From NCBI GenBank assembly GCA_003235365.1, contig QJWJ01000004.1:1-64000 (forward strand): 64,000 nt of DNA, read 5' to 3'. Source of the DNA: Deltaproteobacteria bacterium (lineage in GTDB: Bacteria; Myxococcota_A; Polyangia; Polyangiales; Polyangiaceae). A program made the translations under genes and the position numbers. The notes under the pieces are model-generated. The model was not told the origin of the DNA, searched no databases, and was given only the letters and a program-made list of their open reading frames with translations. This document shows, in pieces, positions 19,418-31,400 of this stretch (positions within the stretch are counted from its first letter, which is position 1; every line of letters starts with the position of its first letter).

Positions 19418-20143
19418 ATGCCACCGCGCGAGCCGCTCGACGCATCCGTCGCTACTGACGGAACCAATGCCGCTTGGCTGGCAAGCCACTGGCGCCCTGC
19501 CCTACGTGGCATGAGAGCCAACCTATTGCCAGGGCTCATCCTGCAAGGCTTTGCGCTTTCGATCCTCTTCGGTCATCAGTACGTCCCCGCCGTTCGCGAG
19601 GCGCTCGAGTTCGTCGGCGCGCTCAAAGAGCGGCTGGGGTATACGTACTCAGCCGTCGCCACGGCGCTGTTCGGCGGGTTGATCCCGTACCTGGTGTTGC
19701 TGTCTTCTGGCAAAGTCCCCAAATACCTCCGCCGCCAGCACCTGGTGTTCTACGTCGGCTTCTGGCTGTGGAAAGGCGTCGAGGTCGACGCGCTGTACCG
19801 AGCCCAAGCCTGGTTGTTCGGCGCCGAGACGAGCCCGAGCGTCATCATCGCCAAGACCGCCGTCGATCAGTTCATCTACAACCCACTGTGGGCGGCGCCC
19901 ACCCAGACTCTGTTCTTCTTGTGGAAGGACAGCGACTTCTCGCTGGGGTTGTTGCGACGACGCTTGCGCGACCAATCCCTCGGCCACCGCAATCTCACCG
20001 TGTTGTTGTCGACGTGGGTCGTGTGGATCCCCGCGGTAGCCATCGTCTACTGCCTGCCCGGCGCCCTGCAACTGCCGTTGTTCAATCTGGTTTTGTGCTT
20101 CTGGTGTCTGCTCCTGTCCAGCGTCAGCCGCGACGGGGGCTGA
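19418..20143 (+). CDS. Mpv17/PMP22-like integral membrane protein
   Basis: Multi-TM; VIIAKTAVDQFIYNPLWAAP and STWVVWIPAVAIVYCLPGALQLPLFNLVLCFWCLLLSSVS resemble the Mpv17 KxxxDQ...P and W-x-P...N..FW...LS motifs. Confidence 0.55.
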   Translation: MPPREPLDASVATDGTNAAWLASHWRPALRGMRANLLPGLILQGFALSILFGHQYVPAVREALEFVGALKERLGYTYSAVATALFGGLIPYLVLLSSGKVPKYLRRQHLVFYVGFWLWKGVEVDALYRAQAWLFGAETSPSVIIAKTAVDQFIYNPLWAAPTQTLFFLWKDSDFSLGLLRRRLRDQSLGHRNLTVLLSTWVVWIPAVAIVYCLPGALQLPLFNLVLCFWCLLLSSVSRDGG

Positions 20144-20321
20144 ACCGAAGGCCCATTGGAGGCGAGCTTCAAAGCGTCTGAGGTCGCCTCGAAGCATCGA
20201 CGCCACTCACGGATCCCAAAGCAAGAACTTGATTGGGTGTCGAGACGCGAGATCCCGCGGCACGGCGCGTCTCGACCATTCAGCAAGCGGATCGGCAACG
20301 GCGACGGGTTGTGCCGTAGCT

Positions 20322-22451
20322 TCAGCGCACGACACCACCCCAACACGCGATCGTCAAGTCTTCTCTCAGGCCGCAACTGTAGTAGTCCGTGACGTAGATA
20401 TCGAGGAAGCTCCCAGCCGGTGGACTCGACTCACCGCGAAAGTCACGGCCCCAGCAAACCACAGCAGTATCCGAGCGAATCGCGCAGGAGTGATGGAAGT
20501 CGGTGGAAACTTTCAGGAACGAGCCGGAGGGTGGAGTCGTCTGACCGTCCGTGTCATCGCCCCAGCACTCAATCGCGCCGTCGGTGTGCACACCACAGCC
20601 GTAGTCTCGAGTCGAGATTTGGCTGAACGGACCATCGGGAGGACTGGGCGCCGTGCCGTCGTTCCAACAAGTGATCGCACCCGCCGCGTCGAGAGCACAC
20701 GTCTGGCCGCGACCGGTGGAGACTGCGGCGAAAGGGCCGCCCGATGAAGGAGTCGAGTCATCGGCGATGGCGCCCCAGCACGTCACCTCGCCTTCGGTGC
20801 CCAGGGCACAGGTGTGTGCGCTCGCTGCATCCAATTGAGTGTACGTCCCCGACGGCGACTCCAATTGCCCTTGGTCGTTTTCGCCCCAACACGTCACGCG
20901 ACCGTCGGTTAGCAGCCCGCAGCTGTGAGCTCCAGCCGAACAGCCTCGTTCGAAACTCGTGCACGTCCCGACGGCTACTTGCACAAACTCGCCGTCGGGC
21001 GGGCTGGCTTGGCCGTGCGCATCGTCGCCCCAGCAGGTGACATCGCCGTCCGGGTGAACACCACACGCGTGGTGGCTCCCCACAGCGTAGTGAGTGAACG
21101 TCCCTGACGGCGGTGTCGCCTGCCCGTGGCCATCGTTGCCCCAGCATTCGACCGCGCCATCGGGGCGAACGCCGCAACTGTGGTCGTCTCCCGCGCTGAC
21201 CTGAACGAAGGCCCCCGGCGGAGGTCCCGGCGCACCGACTGCGTTTGTGCCCCAGCACTCGACGTTGCCGTCGATTCGCACGGCGCAGGCACGGTTGGCA
21301 TCCATGGACACCGATAGGAACGACCCGGACGGTGGAGCCAGCTCGTTGAGCCCCCAGCAAACGAGCTCGCCGTCGACGCGTACCCCGCAGTTGTCAGCGC
21401 CGCCGGTGGACAACTGCCGAAACTCGCCCGGAGGCGGGCTGGCTTGACCGTCGACGTCACTGCCCCAACACGCGAGTGTGCCATCCGCACGGATCGCGCA
21501 ACTGTGGTACCAACCTGCCGTGACCTGAGCGAACGTGCCGAGCGGTGGCGATGATTCACCGTCGTCATTGCGTCCCCAACACGAAACCCGACCATCGGTG
21601 AGGACGCCACACCCGTGATCTTTGACCGCAGCGATCTGAAGGAAACGCTCCGACGGCAGACCCGCCGGGTTGTCCTGCCCCCAACAGGCCGCGGTTCCAT
21701 CGGTTCGTAGAGCGCAGGTTCGATTGGACAGCGCTCTGAACGGTCCCTCGGGGGCCATGGCTTGTCCGGATTGGTTGTCGCCCCAGCACTTCAGCGCCCC
21801 ATCCACTGCCAGCGCACACGTGGTCCGAGCATGAACCAGAACTTCAACGGCGGCGAAGGGAATGCAGCTGACCCCATCGGTGGCGAGACTCCACCCTGCC
21901 TGGCACGAGCAGCGCCTGACACCGGCGCCCTCGACGCACAGCCCGCCCCCTGGATCACAGGTTTCTGCGTCGGATTTACACTCTCGAATGCACGAGCGAC
22001 CGTTGGCAGAAAGGACGTAACCCGGATCACACGCGCAGACGAAACTACCGTCCGTGTTCACGCAACGTTGGCTGCAGCCGTGCGCCCCCGCACACTCGTC
22101 GATGATGGATCCGGGTCCAAGCGGTTCACCCCCTCCGGCATCGAGAGCGCCACGCCCGGCTGCATCGGGTGGGGCGAATGCATCTCCGTTGGCAGCCCAC
22201 CCCGCCGATCCATCGAGCGCCGCCTGCGTGATGACGTCGGGGCCTTGCACGGCGTCGTCCGTGGTGCCGAGACCAGGGTCGGCGGTTCCCCCTTCGTGCG
22301 CGGTTGCCACCACGGCGCCCGCCTCGGCACTGCCCCCATGCCCCGCACGCGAGATGTCCGTTTCGGAAGAACGCGCGCAACAAGGTAACGTCAAAAAGGC
22401 ACTCGCTGCCCCATACCACGCAACGTGTCCACGACTCCCCCTGGCCATCAT
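20322..22451 (-). CDS. RCC1-like repeat lipoprotein with EGF-like module
   Basis: Repeats of C-x-[LIV]-x2-DG-x3-CWG-x4-GQ-x2-[35 protein letters not shown]-like; lipobox LTLPCC. Confidence 0.85.
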   Translation of the reverse strand: MMARGSRGHVAWYGAASAFLTLPCCARSSETDISRAGHGGSAEAGAVVATAHEGGTADPGLGTTDDAVQGPDVITQAALDGSAGWAANGDAFAPPDAAGRGALDAGGGEPLGPGSIIDECAGAHGCSQRCVNTDGSFVCACDPGYVLSANGRSCIRECKSDAETCDPGGGLCVEGAGVRRCSCQAGWSLATDGVSCIPFAAVEVLVHARTTCALAVDGALKCWGDNQSGQAMAPEGPFRALSNRTCALRTDGTAACWGQDNPAGLPSERFLQIAAVKDHGCGVLTDGRVSCWGRNDDGESSPPLGTFAQVTAGWYHSCAIRADGTLACWGSDVDGQASPPPGEFRQLSTGGADNCGVRVDGELVCWGLNELAPPSGSFLSVSMDANRACAVRIDGNVECWGTNAVGAPGPPPGAFVQVSAGDDHSCGVRPDGAVECWGNDGHGQATPPSGTFTHYAVGSHHACGVHPDGDVTCWGDDAHGQASPPDGEFVQVAVGTCTSFERGCSAGAHSCGLLTDGRVTCWGENDQGQLESPSGTYTQLDAASAHTCALGTEGEVTCWGAIADDSTPSSGGPFAAVSTGRGQTCALDAAGAITCWNDGTAPSPPDGPFSQISTRDYGCGVHTDGAIECWGDDTDGQTTPPSGSFLKVSTDFHHSCAIRSDTAVVCWGRDFRGESSPPAGSFLDIYVTDYYSCGLREDLTIACWGGVVR

Positions 22452-22621
22452 CGACCGTAGGGTGCCAGCAGCGGACACCTCCAATCCAGCACCGATACGG
22501 AAGCGCAGGCCGACGAGCCCAACCCGAGCCAGTTCGCCTCGTCGTCCACCGCCACGCGTGTATCGAGAATGCGAATCGCGCTGCCGCGCCAAGCATTTGC
22601 CGCCTTCGGCGTCCGTCTGAC

Positions 22622-23674
22622 ATGCTCGCCCTCGACGTGCCGATGCCTCGCCCCTCCACACGATCGTGGCGCTCCGCCCTCCGAGGCCTCGCCGGCCGGG
22701 CATGGTCGCTCTTCCTCGGACCCATTGCACTGGCGTGTGCGAGCACCGCACCGGTCGCGACGCCACCCGAATCTCCGCCCCCATCGCCCCCGACAGCTCA
22801 GCTCGACGGACAGCAGACGCCTCCGTCCCCATCGCTCGCGGTGCATTCTCCTAGCCCGAACCCACCGCCGCAACCGCTGACCGGCGCCGAACTCGCTCAG
22901 CTCCACGGCGTTGCCTCGACACTCACGTTTGGGCTCGAGTTTGCCCACTGCCACGAGAGCGAGTCACTGGGTCGGTGGGGCGGGCGGGTGAACGGTCGAG
23001 AGCGCCCCCCGAGCGAGGAAGAACTGCTTCAGCTGGAATCCATTCAGCCGCAAGACCCGATGATCTTCGCCGTCCTCGCCGAACGCTACCTGAAGTTGAC
23101 CTACTCCATTCGGCGCGACCTGTTGATTCAATTGATCAATGTCGAAAAACGAAGCCCCACGGAAGTGCGCGAGCTGTTGGCACTGCGAGAGCGTGTCGAA
23201 CCGAAGATGCTCAAGTACCTCGACCTCGCCGGGCGCGCGGGTCGAGACCGTTGGCGGTTCTACCGATACGAACTCGCCCTGCAGCAGCTGACCCTCGGAG
23301 ACTTCGCCAACGCGCGCGATACGGCAGGTTCCTTGCTCTCGAAGCCGGGCGCGTCGGACTTCGACAAGCGCCCCGCGCTGTTGCTCGCGATGAGCCATCT
23401 CGCCAAGCCAGCCACCGTCGACGACCTGCATGAAGCGCGGCGCGTGCTGGCACGAGTGGCATCGGGAAACGATTCATCGCTGCCTGCCGTCATCGCGGGC
23501 TGTTTCCACGCAGAGGTGCTCACTCGTCTCGGCCAGAGAGCGAAAGCAACGGCTCAGTGGCGAGCCCTGCGAAACGCTCACCACGTTCCTGGCGTGTGGC
23601 GCGTGGCAACCCAGCGTCTGCGGGAGCTGGGTGAAGCGCCGCCCGATCCGGTGCGTGAGCATGGTGCAGACTGA
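22622..23674 (+). CDS. Hypothetical lipoprotein
   Basis: GPIALACAS lipobox; Pro-rich linker; helical C-terminal region. Confidence 0.6.
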   Translation: MLALDVPMPRPSTRSWRSALRGLAGRAWSLFLGPIALACASTAPVATPPESPPPSPPTAQLDGQQTPPSPSLAVHSPSPNPPPQPLTGAELAQLHGVASTLTFGLEFAHCHESESLGRWGGRVNGRERPPSEEELLQLESIQPQDPMIFAVLAERYLKLTYSIRRDLLIQLINVEKRSPTEVRELLALRERVEPKMLKYLDLAGRAGRDRWRFYRYELALQQLTLGDFANARDTAGSLLSKPGASDFDKRPALLLAMSHLAKPATVDDLHEARRVLARVASGNDSSLPAVIAGCFHAEVLTRLGQRAKATAQWRALRNAHHVPGVWRVATQRLRELGEAPPDPVREHGAD

Positions 23675-23817
23675 AGACGGCGCCCCCGCGACGCTGGGTC
23701 CCACTCGATCAGACGCGGCTCGGAGGCCATGCTGAGCCAACGGCGGCGCCGTCGCCATCCAACATGCTTCGACCGACGCTATTTTTGCGCTTCGCTGGCG
23801 TCGCCCTCGACGAGCGG

Positions 23818-23847
23818 TTGACAACCCGCCGGCTTCCTCCCCATAGT
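23818..23847 (+). promoter_or_regulatory. Possible sigma-70-like promoter of the sensor cluster
   Basis: TTGACA - 18 nt - CATAGT upstream of the kinase gene; RBS-like TAGGAGG before ATG 23876. Confidence 0.35.
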
Positions 23848-23875
23848 CGGCAGCTGGGGACGGTAGGAGGGTGGC

Positions 23876-25933
23876 ATGCCGAGGGATCTGGTCGAGACGA
23901 GCTCTGAGGTTACTCCGGACTCCGCCAAATTCGACGCCAAGCATGTCATCGCCGAGCTGCGTGACACGCTCAACATCAGCCAAACGAGTGAGCTGTTCGT
24001 CTCTGTCGTCTTCAGGTATGTCAAGGACGTCGTCTTCTTGTTGCGAGTCGGACGCGGCGGTGTCCACGACCGCAATGGCGTCTACAGTTTCGCGTGGGTG
24101 AACCCCGCATTCACCGAAAGCACCGGCATCCCCGCCGCCGCGGTGATTGGCAAATCCGTCAACGAGGTGATTCCGGAGCCCTCGCTGTCCCTGGTCTTGG
24201 GGAAATACCAACGCGCAATCGAGGAGCGGCGCACGGTGCGTTGGGATGAGGTGTCCACATATCCAACGGGGACGCGTCGCGGCGAGGTCTCGGTCACGCC
24301 CATCTTCGACGCGACCGGGCACTGCGCGCACTTGATCGGCACGGTACGCGATGTGAGCGATCAATGGGAAGCCTCCCAGCTGCGTTCACGATTGTCGGCA
24401 ATCCTGGAGGCCACGACGGACCTCGTCGCATTCGTCGACGGCGAAACCGGCAGCCTTCAATACCTGAACAAGTTGGGTCGAAGGCAGCTCGGCCTTTCGG
24501 AGCATCAGGATCTCACATCGCTGGCACTGACGGACATTCTGTCGGGGAGTGAATCGGGGCGGCAATGCTCCGATCTGCTCGACGAAGCCCGCCGCGTTGG
24601 AGAGTGGACAGGCACGGGGCAGCTCGTGACACGCGATCACGGTTCGCTGCCGGTGCTCGTCCTGCTGCTGGCGCATCGAACGCCAAGCGGGGAGCTCGAC
24701 TTCATTTCCGTGTCGTGCCGCGACCTGACCGGACAGAGGAAGATCGAAGCGGAACTGCGGGCAAGCCGCGATCGACTGCAACACGCACAGGCCATCTCGC
24801 ACTCGGGCTACTTGGATTGGGATCTACAAACGAACGAGTTGCGCTGCTCGGACGAAGTGTACCGCTGGTATGGTGTCGAACCCGAAGAGGCACCGACGAC
24901 GCCGGAGTTCATCGCCACGGTCGTACATCCCGACGATCTCGAAACGACTCAAAACGAGCTCGAGAGGGCTATCCGCGGAGAGAAGCCCTACGATCTCGAT
25001 CACCGCATCCGACGAAAGGACGGCTCGGTGATCTGGGTGCACGCCCAAGCCGAACTGAGTCGCGACAGCACCGGCGCGCCGATCCGTTTGCTGGGCACCA
25101 TGGTCGACATCACGGAGAGAAAGCGGGCGGAACAGGCGCTGGCTCGACTGAACGCCGAGCTCGAACAACGAGTGGCAGAGCGAACGCGGGAGCTGGCAGC
25201 GGCCAACAAGGAACTCACGGCGTTTTCCTACTCAGTGTCTCACGATCTGCGCGCCCCGCTGCGCCACGCCGGTGGCTACGTCGATCTGCTCCGGCGTGAG
25301 TTGTCTGGCCAACAGCTCTCAGCCAAGGCGGTGCGCTACCTCGACAACATCAAAGCCTCCGCCCACGACATGGGAGTACTGATCGACGACCTGTTGGCGT
25401 TCTCTCGAATCAACAACGTCAAGCTCGAACTCCTTCCTTGCGATCTCGTGCGCATCACACGGTCAGTGATCAGAGAGCAAGCCACCAGTATCGAAGGCCG
25501 GAACATCGAGTGGACCTTTGCCGACCTACCGTTGGTCACGGCAGATCCCAACCTGCTCAAGTTGGTGTTGATGAACTTGATCGACAACGCCATCAAGTTC
25601 ACTCGTCGCCGCGAGAAGGCTCACATCGAGCTCGGCACGTCGGGAGCAGAGGGCGAGCGCTTGGTGTTCTTCGTCAGAGACAACGGCGTCGGCTTCGAAA
25701 TGGAGTACCGAGAGCAGATGTTCGAAGTCTTCCATCGTCTGCACCGCGTCGACGAGTTCGAAGGGACCGGCATCGGGCTGGCCAACGTGCAACGAATCAT
25801 CGCTCGCCACGGTGGGCGCGTGTGGGCCGAAGGTCGTTTGGACGAGGGGGCGACGATCTTCTTCACACTGGAAGCTGCAAAACGAGTCGAGCCGCCGCCT
25901 CGTCATTCGAGTGAAGCGAAGGAGTCGCCGTGA
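23876..25933 (+). CDS. Multi-PAS sensor histidine kinase
   Basis: Several PAS/PAC segments; FSYSVSHDLRAPLRHAGGYVDLL H-box; HATPase GTGIGLANVQRIIARHGG. Confidence 0.92.
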   Translation: MPRDLVETSSEVTPDSAKFDAKHVIAELRDTLNISQTSELFVSVVFRYVKDVVFLLRVGRGGVHDRNGVYSFAWVNPAFTESTGIPAAAVIGKSVNEVIPEPSLSLVLGKYQRAIEERRTVRWDEVSTYPTGTRRGEVSVTPIFDATGHCAHLIGTVRDVSDQWEASQLRSRLSAILEATTDLVAFVDGETGSLQYLNKLGRRQLGLSEHQDLTSLALTDILSGSESGRQCSDLLDEARRVGEWTGTGQLVTRDHGSLPVLVLLLAHRTPSGELDFISVSCRDLTGQRKIEAELRASRDRLQHAQAISHSGYLDWDLQTNELRCSDEVYRWYGVEPEEAPTTPEFIATVVHPDDLETTQNELERAIRGEKPYDLDHRIRRKDGSVIWVHAQAELSRDSTGAPIRLLGTMVDITERKRAEQALARLNAELEQRVAERTRELAAANKELTAFSYSVSHDLRAPLRHAGGYVDLLRRELSGQQLSAKAVRYLDNIKASAHDMGVLIDDLLAFSRINNVKLELLPCDLVRITRSVIREQATSIEGRNIEWTFADLPLVTADPNLLKLVLMNLIDNAIKFTRRREKAHIELGTSGAEGERLVFFVRDNGVGFEMEYREQMFEVFHRLHRVDEFEGTGIGLANVQRIIARHGGRVWAEGRLDEGATIFFTLEAAKRVEPPPRHSSEAKESP

Positions 25934-26376
25934 GCTATTCGGTAGGGAGAATTCTATTGGTCGACGACAGCCCCCGTGACGTTGAGCTCGTTCTCGATGC
26001 CCTCGACCAAAGCAGCCTCGCCAACGAGGTCGCAGTGGCCAGAGATGGCGTCGAAGCTCTGGACTACCTGTTCCGACGCGGGGCGTTTGCTGATCGCGAA
26101 CCGGGCAACCCGGTGGTCGTGCTGCTCGATCTCAAGATGCCGCGCGTCGATGGACTCACGGTGCTCAAGACGATTCGCGAGGACCCGAAGCTTCGCTACA
26201 TCCCCGTGGTCGTCATGACCTCTTCACGCGAGGAACAGGACCTGGTCCGCAGCTACGAGCTGGGTACCAACGCGTACGTCGTCAAACCAGTCGATTTTTC
26301 TGGATTCATCGATGCGGTCAAGCATCTGGGTATCTTCTGGGCAGTGGTCAACGAACCACTGGAGGGGAAGGGGTGA
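25930..26376 (+). CDS. Single-domain response regulator (Rcp1-like)
   Basis: ILLVDDSPRDVELVLDAL...VVVLLDLKMPRVDGLTVLKTIREDP...NAYVVKPVDF; GTGA overlap. Confidence 0.92.
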   Translation: MSYSVGRILLVDDSPRDVELVLDALDQSSLANEVAVARDGVEALDYLFRRGAFADREPGNPVVVLLDLKMPRVDGLTVLKTIREDPKLRYIPVVVMTSSREEQDLVRSYELGTNAYVVKPVDFSGFIDAVKHLGIFWAVVNEPLEGKG

Positions 26377-28307
26377 CGGTAGGTACCAGCTCCAAGGTCG
26401 TTCAGATCTTGTATCTGGAAGACGACCCGCTGGACGTCGCGCCCGTGGAAGATAGGCTGATTCGAACGGGACTCGACTACCAACTCACTCTTGCCAGTGA
26501 TCGGAAACAGTTCGAACAGGCGATGCAAAACACCTCGTTCGATCTGATCCTCGCGGACTACCTACTCCCCTCCTACGATGGCATGCGCGCGCTCGCCTAC
26601 GCGCGGACCCGAGACCCAGACCTGCCATTCATTCTGATCTCCGGGGTGCTCGGTGAAGAACAGGCCGTCGATTGTGTGTTGCAGGGTGCGACGGATTACG
26701 TCCTCAAGCACCACCTGGATCGTCTCGTCCCGGCCACCCAACGAGCCCTCGCCGAAGCCGGTGAGCGCAAGCGGCGCCGGGCGGCCGAGGCGGCGTTGAC
26801 CGCCAGCGAGGAACGCTATCGCGGCCTGTTCGAGAACGCGCAGGAGGGGCTCTGGCTCGTCGATCGCCAACGAACGACCCTGATGGGCAACCGCCGTTTG
26901 GCAGCGCTCCTCGGTATGGATCAGGCAGCGCTGCAGGGCGCGAGTCTTGCGAGTTGCATTCGAGACCCGCGGGCGCTGCAAATTCTCGAGCGAATGTGCT
27001 CTGAAGCGCCATCGTCGAACGAAGCGCTTGAGCTCACTGCCGCCAACGGCGATGCGCTGCACATCATCGTGTCCAAGTCGGAGCTTCGGGACGTCGATGG
27101 CGAGTTCAACGGAGTGATGCTCAGACTCACCGACGTCACGGAACGTCGTGCGGCCGAAGAAGTGCGGGAGCAATTGCGCGCACAGATCGAGCGAGCCAAC
27201 CGCATGGAGAGCTTGGCGGTGATGGTGGGCGGGGTTGCTCACGACATGAACAACATACTCACGGCGATTCTCGGCGTCGCCTCTCTACATCTCGGCAGTG
27301 ACGATGCTGCGCGCGAACGCGATTTCACGACGATCTGCAATGCCGCCGAGCGCGGGAGCGAAATGCTTCAGCGCATGCTCAAAGAGACACGCCCCAGTAG
27401 CCCCCCGGAACAGCTGATCGACGTCAATGGCCTCGTCAAGGAAGTCGTCACGCTGTTGGAGCGGTCCACCTTGTCTGGCATCCACATCGTGCTGCAACTG
27501 GCGGCCGATCTGCCGCCCGTCCGTGGAGATGCCAGCGCGCTGAACCAAACGCTGATGAATCTGTGTGTCAATGCAGCGGACGCGATGAAGAACGGCGGCA
27601 CCCTGACGATCTGCACCAGCACCGAAGACGACGAGTGGGTACAGCTCGAGGTTCGTGACGATGGCGAGGGAATGAGTGATGCGGTGCTGGCGAGCACGCA
27701 ACGGCCCTTCGTGACGACGAAGGTACATGGCACTGGCCTCGGGCTGGCGATCGTGCGGCGCGCGGTCGAAGCGCACCTCGGAACCTTCGAGATCGACAGT
27801 GCCCCGGGGCAGGGCACCACGGTCACGCTCCGATTCCCCTCCCCATCTCGTTTTCGGGAAGCGCCTTCAAACGATGCATCGCCGCCCAGCGCCTCTGGCG
27901 CCGCGCCGTTGGCGTTCGTGGTCGAGAGCAACGAAGTCGTCAGATCGGCGGTGCGTCAGTTGCTCAAGCAGTTGGGGCACCGCGCCCGCGCCCTCGCTTG
28001 CGTCGATGACGTTCTGAGCGCACTCGACGGTGGGGAGCGCCCCGACCTGACCGTGCTCGACGCCGCGCTGCCGGCCGGCGAAAGCGTCGAGGTGATCAGA
28101 GCGTTGAGGCGAGTCAATCGCGCGATGCCCGTCTTGCTCACGGCGAGCGGCGACATCGTCAACGCTCGCAGGCTGGCCGGCTCCGACCCCAACGCCCACT
28201 TGTTGGAAAAGCCTTTCACGGTGCACCGCCTTCGGGAAGCCCTCGAGTCAGCCGGTGTGGCGACGTCCGATCAAGGCACGCTCGGACTGCGCCGCGGCAC
28301 CAGGTAG
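26373..28307 (+). CDS. Hybrid sensor kinase (REC-PAS-HisKA-HATPase-REC)
   Basis: ILYLEDDPLDVAPVEDRL receiver; VGGVAHDMNNILTAILG H-box; GTGLGLAIVRRAVEAH; second receiver-like C-terminus; GTGA overlap. Confidence 0.9.
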   Translation: MTVGTSSKVVQILYLEDDPLDVAPVEDRLIRTGLDYQLTLASDRKQFEQAMQNTSFDLILADYLLPSYDGMRALAYARTRDPDLPFILISGVLGEEQAVDCVLQGATDYVLKHHLDRLVPATQRALAEAGERKRRRAAEAALTASEERYRGLFENAQEGLWLVDRQRTTLMGNRRLAALLGMDQAALQGASLASCIRDPRALQILERMCSEAPSSNEALELTAANGDALHIIVSKSELRDVDGEFNGVMLRLTDVTERRAAEEVREQLRAQIERANRMESLAVMVGGVAHDMNNILTAILGVASLHLGSDDAARERDFTTICNAAERGSEMLQRMLKETRPSSPPEQLIDVNGLVKEVVTLLERSTLSGIHIVLQLAADLPPVRGDASALNQTLMNLCVNAADAMKNGGTLTICTSTEDDEWVQLEVRDDGEGMSDAVLASTQRPFVTTKVHGTGLGLAIVRRAVEAHLGTFEIDSAPGQGTTVTLRFPSPSRFREAPSNDASPPSASGAAPLAFVVESNEVVRSAVRQLLKQLGHRARALACVDDVLSALDGGERPDLTVLDAALPAGESVEVIRALRRVNRAMPVLLTASGDIVNARRLAGSDPNAHLLEKPFTVHRLREALESAGVATSDQGTLGLRRGTR

Positions 28308-28455
28308 CGGTCGGCGTTTGATTCGTCGTCGGCGCCCTCCCACCTGCTGCTGCACAACGCAGAACAGGCTGCCCAACTCGAGCAGCCCGTCCTGAACTCA
28401 GCTCACGCAGCTGATCGGACTGCCGAGGTCCTCACCTCGACAGCCCGCGCTTTGC

Positions 28456-31400
28456 TCACTTGGCGACGCCGGTCGAACCACACTGGTTCGGGGTGTTGAT
28501 GCCGCAGGTTTCGCCAGCACCGCAGGGACCGCAATCCACCAGACCGCCACAGCCATCGGCAATGGCACCGCATTCGGCGCCGACCGAGGCACACGTGCTC
28601 GGCTGGCAATCCGGCGGCTCATCGCACTTGAAAGCCTCGACGATGCCGCAGATCTGGGTACCAGGGCACTTGCCGCAGTCGACCGTTCCGCCGCAGCCAT
28701 CACCGATGAGTCCGCACTCGGCTTGGGCTTGCCCGCAGGTGCGCGGTGTACAGTTACCCGTCGGACCACACTGGTTCGCGGTAACCGCGCCGCACGACTG
28801 ACCACTGGGGCACGTCCCGCATTGGATGATGTTGCCACAACCGTCGCCGATCGCCCCGCACTGGGCGCCGACATCCTGACAGGTGAGTGGCGTGCAACCG
28901 GTGCAGCGGTTCTTGCCACCGACGGACGTGCAAACCTGACCGGCGGGGCAAGTGCCGCAGTTCTCGGAACCACCGCAACCATCGCCGATCCAGCCGCACT
29001 CCGCGTCCAGATCCTGGCAGGTGAGCGCCGGACATTGGGGAGCACCGCATTCGTTCGCCACGCCCGCGCCACCGCACACCTCAGGCAGCTGGCAGGTGCC
29101 GCAGTTCACGAAACCCGAGCAGCCGTCGCTGACGATGCCGCACTCGGCGCCGGCCGGACAGGCCTTGGGTGTACAGGTCTGGCTGGTGCACACGCCTGCC
29201 ACGCAACTGAGGCTCCCGTCACAACCGGGGCATTCGTGAACGCCACCGCAACCGTCCGAAACGAAGCCGCATTTGCCGGCACAGGCCGTCGCCTTGTCGT
29301 TGGGGGTGCAGGTGGGCGAACACTGATTGGCAGTCGTCAAACCACACTGCGACCCCGACGGGCACGTGCCGCAGTTGAGAATCCCGCCACAACCGTCAGC
29401 GATGTTACCGCAGGTCGCTCCTTGTGCAGCGCAGGTCGTCGGCACGCAGGCAGGGATGCCGCAGATGCCGCCGGACAAGCAGGAATCCGCACCCTGGCAG
29501 CTGCAACTGACGATCCCGCCGCAACCGTCCGGCAGGTTTCCGCAACGACCCGTGCAGTCTGCGACGGGGGTGCATGCAGGAGGCTCCACCTCACCCGTGG
29601 TCACGCAGCTGCCCAAGTCGAACAGCATGTAGAGCAGTACCTTCTCTTGAGAGGTGAGCGTCCCCGAGCAGTGATCGGGGAAGGTGACGTTCTTGAAGGG
29701 GTCGTAGGAGCCTCCACCCGCGTACACGTGAAAGCCGCTGTAAGCGACACGGCCGCAGATTGCGTCGTCCGGCGCGCCGAAGGGCGTGTTGAACGAGAAC
29801 TGTTGGACCGACGGGGTGGGATTGCCATCCGTACGGTACACGAACTCTTCGCTGCCGGTATTGACGCTGAGCGCCAAGTCGCGTGGCTCATCGATGTTGA
29901 AGGTATACAGACCACTCCCACCGTTGAGCGTCGCAGCGCTTTCGTTCACGAGCCAGTCGGCGAAATTCTGGATCTTCGCCGGGTTGGCCATGGGCCGCGC
30001 CGTCGAGACGATGCCAGTACCGGTCGCGGGCGTGGCATACACGGAGCCCCCCCAGTTGGCCGCTCCGCTCAGACCCGTGTCGTAGGGGTCCGCGGCCGAG
30101 TAGGACTGGCTGCCGTTGTCGTCGATCCAGGTGAAGCTCAGGTGGCTCGCGAACATGCGACCGCCGCGGTTGACGTATTCTCGCACGTTGGGGTCCGAGG
30201 TGTTGTGATCGGCATAGCCACCGCCTTCACAGGCGAACACCACCATGTCGTAGAGCGACATACGCGTGAGGCTGCCGTAGAGCTCGGAGTCAGCAGTCGA
30301 ACCACTCGACATCTTCGCCCCGTTGGCGCGATACATGTGAACGCGCTCGGTGTTGGCTCCGTTGTTACCCGGCTCGGCGAACTCGCCCGTGGAGACGCCC
30401 ATCTTCTCGAACACGCACTCCATGGCGTCGATCTGACCCGTGGAGATGGCGATGCGCGGGATGTTCGCCCCGAGCCCGTCGGCCATCGAACGCGGCAACC
30501 GCGTCGATCCAATGTCCACCGTGCTCGTCGCGCACGAGTCGCCTGCGTCCACGGTGTACTTCACGGCACGTCGCCACTTGCCGATCTTGACGACCAGCAC
30601 GAATTCCTTGCCCACCGGGATGTTACCCGACAGCGTGAACTCGCCGAGGCTGTTGGTCGTCGCCCCAACGAGGATGGGGCCCAAGTCCTGATCTTCGCAG
30701 CGGTCGCACGACGTGCCGCCGTTCGGAATGCCCGAAGAGATGTCCGGTAGCTCAGTCTCGTCGTTGTTGCGCAAGATGTAGACGAAGGCATTGGGGATGG
30801 CCACCTGATTGCCCGTCTCGGCGTCATTGCGCCCGGCCGTGATCACCCGACCCGTCAGCTCCGTGACTTGCGCTTCCGCTGAACAATCCGGGATCGCGTC
30901 GCAGACGTCGCAGTTCGCGATGCCTCCACTGGACCCACCACCCAGGCATTGCGTGGGGCTGTTGATGCCGCCGACGCAGGTCTCCACGCCAGCTTGGCAA
31001 GTTCGCCCCTCAGCGGCGCAATCGAACACGTTGCCGCAGTCGTCGATGGCGATACCGCACTCCCAGCCCAGCTCGGCGCAGCTCGCTGCAGCGGTGCACT
31101 GAGATCCGCCGGGAGGATCGCACTGGAACGCCTCGACTGCACCGCAATACTCACCGCTTTGGCAGCCGCCACTGACGGTCGTGCAATCGATCTGATTGGC
31201 CGGGTCGGTGCCGCAGCCGTCGAAAACCGTGCCGCACTCCTTGTCTGCGCAGGCTTCTTGCGCCGTCGAAGGCACACACTCGGTGGGCGGCGTGGGGTCA
31301 CACTGAAACGCCGTGATGACACCACACGTTTCGGTCTCGGCGCACGTACCGCAAGAGTAGCTTCCACCGCAGCCGTCGCTGACCAGACCGCACTCGAGGC

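Noticed and set aside
20144-20321. Imperfect GAGGCGA/TCGCCTC hairpin
   Set aside because: Only 7 bp with an 18-nt loop; expected by chance at this GC content.
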